From assembly GCA_002449575.1 (NCBI GenBank), contig DJXC01000065.1, forward strand, positions 1 to 9,791: 9,791 bases of DNA. Reading direction: 5' to 3'. This document shows, piece by piece, positions 6,466 through 9,791 of this stretch. Position 1 is the stretch's first letter. Each line of letters starts with the position of its first letter. Made by a program: the position numbers and the translations under genes. Under the pieces are notes generated by a model. That model saw only the letters and a list, made by a program, of their open reading frames with translations. It had not been told where the DNA came from and made no database searches. The stretch comes from Ruminococcus sp. UBA7014. Its GTDB lineage: Bacteria > Bacillota > Clostridia > Oscillospirales > Ruminococcaceae.

Positions 6466-7680
6466 TTGCCGCTTGATAAAATGCGCAGCAAGCTGGATGC
6501 TAAAAAAAGTCGCGTTCACCTGCGCTATCAGTATTACGAAATGAAAAATAAAATGCAGAAAATTTCTGCCCTCATTCCGCCTGAATTCCAGTCACTCTCC
6601 TATTCCCTCGGATGGTGTGCCAAAGCTGTCGATTCCCTCGCTGACCGTATCGTTCCCGATGGCTTCGATAACGATACCATGCAGATTTCTGAAATTTTCC
6701 GGCTCAATAATTCCGATATCCTCAATGATTCTGCTGTTCTGTCCGCTCTGATTTCTTCCTGCTGCTTCCTGTATATCGGATGGAATCAGCACGGCTATCC
6801 GGCAATTCAGGTCATCGACGGCGAAAATGCAACCGGTACGATTGACACTGTCACAAATCTGCTCACAGAAGGCTATGCCATTCTGAAATATGATGATGAC
6901 GGCGTTATCGAACAGGAAGCGCATTTTCTGCCGTTCCGGACGGATTATTATACTTACGGAAAACTTTCTGATTCGGTGGCTCATAAGGCTCCGTATCCGC
7001 TGCTTGTACCGGTCATCTACCGACCGGATGCAAAACGTCCCTTCGGGCATTCCAGAATTTCACGGGCTTGTATGGGCATCGTGCAGAATGCGCTCCGCAC
7101 CATGCTCCGGACAGAAGTCGCTGCCGAATTCTACAGCGTTCCGCAGAAATATATTGTCGGACTTTCCGAAGATGCCGAATTCAATAACCGCGCGGCGACG
7201 CTGTCCAGTTTTCTGCGCTTCTCGGAAGATGAAAACGGAAAAACGCCGTCTCTCGGACAGTTCCAGAGCGGAAATATCGAACCGTTTCTGAGTCAGATGA
7301 AAATGCTTGCTTCACTTTTTGCGGCGGAAACCAGTCTGACCCTTGATGATTTAGGATTCACGACAGAAAATCCGTCCTCTGTGGATGCTATCCGCGCCAG
7401 TCATGAAAATCTGAGACTGACTGCACGAAAAGCACAGAGAACGTTCGGCACAGGCTTTCTGAATGCCGGTTATCTCGCCGCCTGCATCCGCGACCAGTAC
7501 AGCTATGAGCGAAGCGCATTTGCAGATACGCAGTGCAGCTGGATGCCGATTTTTGAACCTGATGCTTCCATGCTCGGCGTGATGGGCGATGCCGTCCTGA
7601 AAATCAATCAGGCATCGGAGGGCTTCATGGGTGCAAGAAATATCCGCGCTCTGACTGGGCTGAGGAGTGATGCGGAATGA
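6466..7680 (+). CDS. Phage portal protein, SPP1 gp6-like
   Basis: This protein of about 404 aa forms the dodecameric ring at the capsid vertex through which DNA enters and leaves. It shows the SPP1 gp6-like portal pattern: VHLRYQYYEMKN near the start, then SYSLGWCAKAVDSLADRI, a beta-rich wing region, PVIYRPDAKRPFGHSRISR and a helical C-terminal crown region. The preferred start is TTG 6466, 9 nt after CTGGAG (6451-6456), which matches other TTG starts here. The ATG at 6457 directly abuts that site and would add three residues, and the frame is open back to GTG 6352, which would add an atypical Pro-rich extension. The stop overlaps the MuF start (ATGA at 7677). The gene appears complete. Confidence 0.9.
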   Translation: MPLDKMRSKLDAKKSRVHLRYQYYEMKNKMQKISALIPPEFQSLSYSLGWCAKAVDSLADRIVPDGFDNDTMQISEIFRLNNSDILNDSAVLSALISSCCFLYIGWNQHGYPAIQVIDGENATGTIDTVTNLLTEGYAILKYDDDGVIEQEAHFLPFRTDYYTYGKLSDSVAHKAPYPLLVPVIYRPDAKRPFGHSRISRACMGIVQNALRTMLRTEVAAEFYSVPQKYIVGLSEDAEFNNRAATLSSFLRFSEDENGKTPSLGQFQSGNIEPFLSQMKMLASLFAAETSLTLDDLGFTTENPSSVDAIRASHENLRLTARKAQRTFGTGFLNAGYLAACIRDQYSYERSAFADTQCSWMPIFEPDASMLGVMGDAVLKINQASEGFMGARNIRALTGLRSDAE

Positions 7681-8894
7681 CCGAACAGGAATTCTATCAG
7701 GAACTTCTCGCCGAACTCGACAGAGCTGCCGAATCAGATAAACAGCTTGCTTCTCTTCTGGAAAAAATCCAGTCCGGACAGGCTGATTTCGCTGATTCCG
7801 CCGCCTACTGGCAGAAATTCTCTGCCTTAATCGGCTCTGTTCTGAGTCAGAATGCCGTTTCTCCGGGTTCCGGTCTGAACGAAGAAGTCAGCTATCTGAT
7901 GCTGAAAAACAGTCATATGCGTGCTTTTGAAATCATGTCCATGGTGCAGAAAGCCCTCGACCAGAAACAGAACATTCACATCAATCCTATCAATCCGAAA
8001 TTTCCGGAGGAACGCGCCCGTCAGGCGGCTCACTCTCTGGAAGATACTACTGTCAGTCAGGAAGTCATTCAGAGACGCGCCGAAAATGCAATCGCTAACA
8101 TCGCGAACACGTTCCATGACGATTATATTCAGGAAAATGCGAACTTCCGGCAGAAAGCCGGTCTGAAATGCCATGTCAGCAGAACGGGCGCATCCAAATG
8201 CTGTGCATGGTGCGCCGAAGTTGCCGGGCGGTATTCTGTCGGCTCTGAACCTGCCGACTTCTGGCGGCGGCATGATAACTGCACCTGTAAAATCAGTTAT
8301 GAAAATCAGAGAGTCCGTCAGCAGCTTTCCGGAAACGGAAAAGGCTGGGCGGTCACTTCGGAGATACAGCGGCGAAGGGCGCAGGCAGTTCAGTATAAGC
8401 CCACTGTTCTCACTCCGGAGCAGGCGCAAACCCTCGAACAGCAGAATTTAAGCCGGTTCAGAGGCTTGACAATTGCCGGAAAAACTGATATAATAAAATT
8501 AGTAATAAATTTATTTGATAAGTCAGACCCTATTTATTTAGATACATTCAGCATTGAAGAAGAACCTGGTTTCAAAGATATTTATTTACATGGTTCTCCT
8601 TCTTCGGTTCAGATTATCAGAGATGGAAAACCTGTTAATTTGACACCAAAAGAATTTGTTGAGGTGTTAAAAGAAAGAGGCTATAAAGGCGGAGACATCC
8701 GGCTTGCTTCTTGTTCGACGGGTAAAGGGGAAAATTCTTTTGCACAACAACTTTCAAAAGAATTAAATGCGAAAGTGAAAGCCCCTACAGATGATGTTTA
8801 TTTTGCACCGGATGAAGGAGTTCTATTCGTGGGCAGTCCCTATGCTAATACAGGATATTGGCGAATTTTTGAAAATGGAGTTGAAATAAAATGA
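7677..8894 (+). CDS. MuF minor head protein fused to a C-terminal toxin-like domain
   Basis: The 405-aa protein has two parts. Residues 1 to about 260 are a MuF/SPP1 gp7-like head protein: a helical N-terminal half, then a Cys/His cluster (C165, C175, C176, C179, H199, C202, C204) ending in the HDNCTC motif of the family. From about residue 263 the sequence changes to an unrelated domain with YLHGSP (H305), IRLASCSTG (C346), SFAQQLSKELNA and APTD, ending in GYWRIFENG. That block recurs at the C-termini of polymorphic toxins. The HG and SC motifs 41 residues apart resemble the catalytic pair of clan CD (caspase-like) peptidases, which is inference. MuF is carried in the virion, so the toxin could be injected. 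Start ATG is 9 nt after GAGGAG. Base composition becomes AT-rich from about 8460, a sign of module exchange. Confidence 0.85.
   Translation: MTEQEFYQELLAELDRAAESDKQLASLLEKIQSGQADFADSAAYWQKFSALIGSVLSQNAVSPGSGLNEEVSYLMLKNSHMRAFEIMSMVQKALDQKQNIHINPINPKFPEERARQAAHSLEDTTVSQEVIQRRAENAIANIANTFHDDYIQENANFRQKAGLKCHVSRTGASKCCAWCAEVAGRYSVGSEPADFWRRHDNCTCKISYENQRVRQQLSGNGKGWAVTSEIQRRRAQAVQYKPTVLTPEQAQTLEQQNLSRFRGLTIAGKTDIIKLVINLFDKSDPIYLDTFSIEEEPGFKDIYLHGSPSSVQIIRDGKPVNLTPKEFVEVLKERGYKGGDIRLASCSTGKGENSFAQQLSKELNAKVKAPTDDVYFAPDEGVLFVGSPYANTGYWRIFENGVEIK
8466..8494 (+). promoter_or_regulatory. Perfect consensus promoter inside the MuF-toxin gene, ahead of the immunity candidate
   Basis: TTGACA (8466-8471) is followed by exactly 17 nt, then TATAAT (8489-8494), with an extended -10 TG at 8486-8487. 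The boxes lie within codons for LT and DII at the MuF/toxin junction. Transcription from about 8501 would cover the toxin part without an in-frame ATG (the toxin domain has no methionine) and reach the downstream gene at 8891. Confidence 0.8.
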
Positions 8895-9202
8895 TTCCGA
8901 TTGGTTGTTTTTCAGAAATGCATATATTTGCAGATAATGGAAGCGTAAAAGAGCATCTGACAGATTCTTTAAATTATGACAAAAAGAAAATGATTGCTTA
9001 TCTTGAATCATTTAAGGCTCGTGCCAGTTGCCCAAGAAATGCAATTGACTGTATCACAGGTAAAATAATTTCACAAAGCTTCAAAGTATATGATGACGGC
9101 GAATACTGTTGGTGTGACTTTTTGCTGTATCATATCAAAAAATATAATATTCATCTGCCCGATGAACTTATAAAAAAATCTAACGCTCAAATTACCGCCT
9201 GA
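8891..9202 (+). CDS. Candidate immunity protein for the MuF toxin
   Basis: This 103-aa protein starts with the ATGA overlap of the toxin stop, after GGAG at 8877-8880. It is as AT-rich as the toxin domain. Its layout (MIPIGCF near the start, a KKMIAYLESF helix, a DDGEYCWCDFLLYHIKKYNIHLP block near the end) resembles a family often found downstream of polymorphic toxins, with the pattern DG-x-Y/W-x-W ... YY-x-x-KY-x-x-x-LP. It has no signal peptide or membrane segment, so it would neutralise the toxin in the cytoplasm. Family assignment is by memory of pattern; position, overlap and shared composition are the direct evidence. It is followed by a hairpin terminator. Confidence 0.7.
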   Translation: MIPIGCFSEMHIFADNGSVKEHLTDSLNYDKKKMIAYLESFKARASCPRNAIDCITGKIISQSFKVYDDGEYCWCDFLLYHIKKYNIHLPDELIKKSNAQITA

Positions 9203-9216
9203 ACAGGGCGGTTTTC
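9194..9216 (+). terminator. Hairpin terminator closing the toxin/immunity unit
   Basis: ACCGCC (9194-9199) pairs with GGCGGT (9207-9212), followed by TTTTC. The immunity stop codon TGA (9200-9202) lies in the loop. It would end transcripts from the internal promoter at 8466. Confidence 0.65.
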
Positions 9217-9240
9217 TCATGCCCGGAAAGGAGTGAAAGA

Positions 9241-9357
9241 ATGTACGAATACAGAATGTTTTCTATTATCAATGAAACGAACTTCCTGCTGTATGTGCGG
9301 CAGATTCTCAGCCGGAAGCATTACGGCAGAAACAAGAAATACCGAAAGAAAGGCTGA
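9241..9357 (+). CDS. Small basic hypothetical protein (38 aa)
   Basis: This is a short ORF with a strong ribosome binding site (AAAGGAG at 9227-9233, 7-nt spacing). The product has a hydrophobic/aromatic first half (MFSIINETNFLLYVRQI) and a strongly basic tail (RKHYGRNKKYRKKG). I do not recognise it. It lies between the immunity candidate and the HNH gene and is followed by its own hairpin. It is too small for a terminase small subunit. The ribosome binding site makes translation plausible; the role is unknown. Confidence 0.55.
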   Translation: MYEYRMFSIINETNFLLYVRQILSRKHYGRNKKYRKKG

Positions 9358-9371
9358 ACAGCCTTATTTTT
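9350..9371 (+). terminator. Short hairpin with T-run after the 38-aa ORF
   Basis: AAGGCT (9350-9355) pairs with AGCCTT (9360-9365) around a GAAC tetraloop, then ATTTTTAT. The ORF stop codon overlaps the stem and loop. The stem is only 6 bp, so termination may be partial. Confidence 0.5.
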
Positions 9372-9392
9372 ATACTCCGGGGGTGCTGAAAT

Positions 9393-9734
9393 ATGGCAAA
9401 ACCTAACCTTCGCCCCGACCATAACGGCACACAGAGGGCACAGTTTGACAGCAACAAGAAAAAAATCTACGCGACACAGAGGCTTTGTGGCATCTGCGGA
9501 AACCCCGTTGATTTCAGCCTGAAATTTCCGCACCCGCTAAGTCCCTGTATCGACCATATCATTCCGGTATCGAAAGGCGGTCACCCCTCTGAACTGGGGA
9601 ACTTACAGCTTGCGCATATGTGCTGCAACCGGCAGAAATCTGATAAACTGGTTATCCGGACAGAACTGACACATCAGAAAGACCCCGTCGGCAACCGGAA
9701 TCTGCCGCAGACGTTCGACTGGAAAAATCTTTGA
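9393..9734 (+). CDS. HNH endonuclease, packaging-associated
   Basis: This 113-aa HNH nuclease has a CGIC zinc knuckle (C32, C35), the catalytic DH pair (D54, H55) in the DHIIPVSKGG motif, then GNLQLAH (N70, H75) and CCNRQKSDK (C78, N79). Short HNH proteins beside terminase genes cooperate with the terminase in cutting phage DNA at cos sites in several siphophages; here the gene directly precedes the probable large terminase, which fits. The start ATG has a weak GGGGGGTG upstream (9379-9385) at about 8-nt spacing. All expected metal-binding residues are visible. Confidence 0.9.
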   Translation: MAKPNLRPDHNGTQRAQFDSNKKKIYATQRLCGICGNPVDFSLKFPHPLSPCIDHIIPVSKGGHPSELGNLQLAHMCCNRQKSDKLVIRTELTHQKDPVGNRNLPQTFDWKNL

Positions 9735-9739
9735 ATCTG

Positions 9740-9746
9740 AAAGGAG
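9740..9746 (+). promoter_or_regulatory. Ribosome binding site of the last, truncated gene
   Basis: AAAGGAG is 8 nt before ATG 9755 and 5 nt after the HNH stop, supporting a genuine start at the window edge. Confidence 0.8.
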
Positions 9747-9754
9747 CTGACTGC

Positions 9755-9791
9755 ATGGCTGAAACTCGGCTCGGCAGACAGACTCCGACAG
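9755..9791 (+). CDS. N-terminus of a probable terminase large subunit (cut by window end)
   Basis: Only 12 codons are visible (MAETRLGRQTPT). An RxGxQTPT stretch at the very start is a familiar opening of large terminase subunits in Bacillota siphophages, and the HNH gene directly upstream is the usual neighbour. The ATPase and nuclease domains lie outside the window, so the call is by short pattern and context. Confidence 0.55.
   Translation, partial: MAETRLGRQTPT

Noticed and set aside
6366..6476. 36-codon ORF from an ATG in the late leader
   Set aside because: No ribosome binding site and no recognisable sequence; it overlaps the portal start in another frame.
7827..8429. 200-codon antisense frame opposite the MuF gene
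   Set aside because: It mirrors the codon structure of a clear MuF gene, has no ribosome binding site and shows no known motif. Other antisense frames opposite the helicase, primase and portal genes are rejected for the same reason.
1..9791. CRISPR arrays, tRNA/rRNA genes, insertion sequences, attachment sites
   Set aside because: No repeat-spacer array, cloverleaf sequence, transposase, integrase or duplicated att core was seen. The tandem repeats found are only 10-12 bp in period.

Overview
The window is part of a temperate siphophage genome, most likely an integrated prophage of a gut Clostridia (Ruminococcus/Oscillospiraceae-like Bacillota). The host guess rests on strong AAAGGAG ribosome binding sites, frequent TTG and GTG starts, moderate GC and protein families typical of such phages. 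All genes are on the + strand and tightly packed, many with 4-nt ATGA or GTGA overlaps.

Region 1 (1-4509) is the DNA replication module. It holds the tail of an unrecognised gene, a DUF669 protein, a DEAD/DEAH superfamily 2 helicase, and a large primase-helicase fusion (PriCT-2, primase-like domain, RepA/RecA-like ATPase, C-terminal helix-turn-helix). Region 2 (4510-4660) is a non-coding gap rich in repeats: a 12-bp-period direct repeat, an AT-rich palindrome and a large two-part inverted repeat. It may be a terminator, an origin, or both. Region 3 (4661-6243) is a set of small middle genes: a RusA-like Holliday junction resolvase, a Cys-rich putative zinc protein, a DUF551 protein, a small helix-turn-helix protein and a DUF1492/ArpU/RinA-like candidate late regulator.

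Region 4 (6231-6465) looks like a late-gene switch. Three 10-bp helically phased repeats overlap the -35 of a strong extended -10 promoter. A 13-bp palindrome lies just after the predicted transcription start, and a strong hairpin terminator follows about 70 nt downstream. Region 5 (6466-9791) carries the head and packaging genes: an SPP1 gp6-like portal protein, a MuF head protein fused to a C-terminal toxin-like domain, a candidate immunity gene, a 38-aa basic ORF, an HNH endonuclease and the first 12 codons of a probable large terminase. Portal and MuF precede HNH and terminase, the reverse of the usual order.

The most interesting part is the cargo in the MuF gene. At about 8460 the base composition drops abruptly (58 of 100 GC at 8161-8260 against 24 of 100 at 8481-8580, counted by hand), and the protein changes from MuF to a domain with a His-Gly ... 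Ser-Cys pattern like clan CD (caspase-like) peptidases. Exactly at this junction, inside the coding sequence, lies a perfect consensus promoter (TTGACA, 17 nt, TATAAT, with an extended -10 TG). It would drive the downstream candidate immunity gene independently of the late operon, and a hairpin terminator closes that unit. The layout suggests a swappable toxin/immunity cassette that protects the lysogen constitutively while the toxin is made only with the virion proteins.
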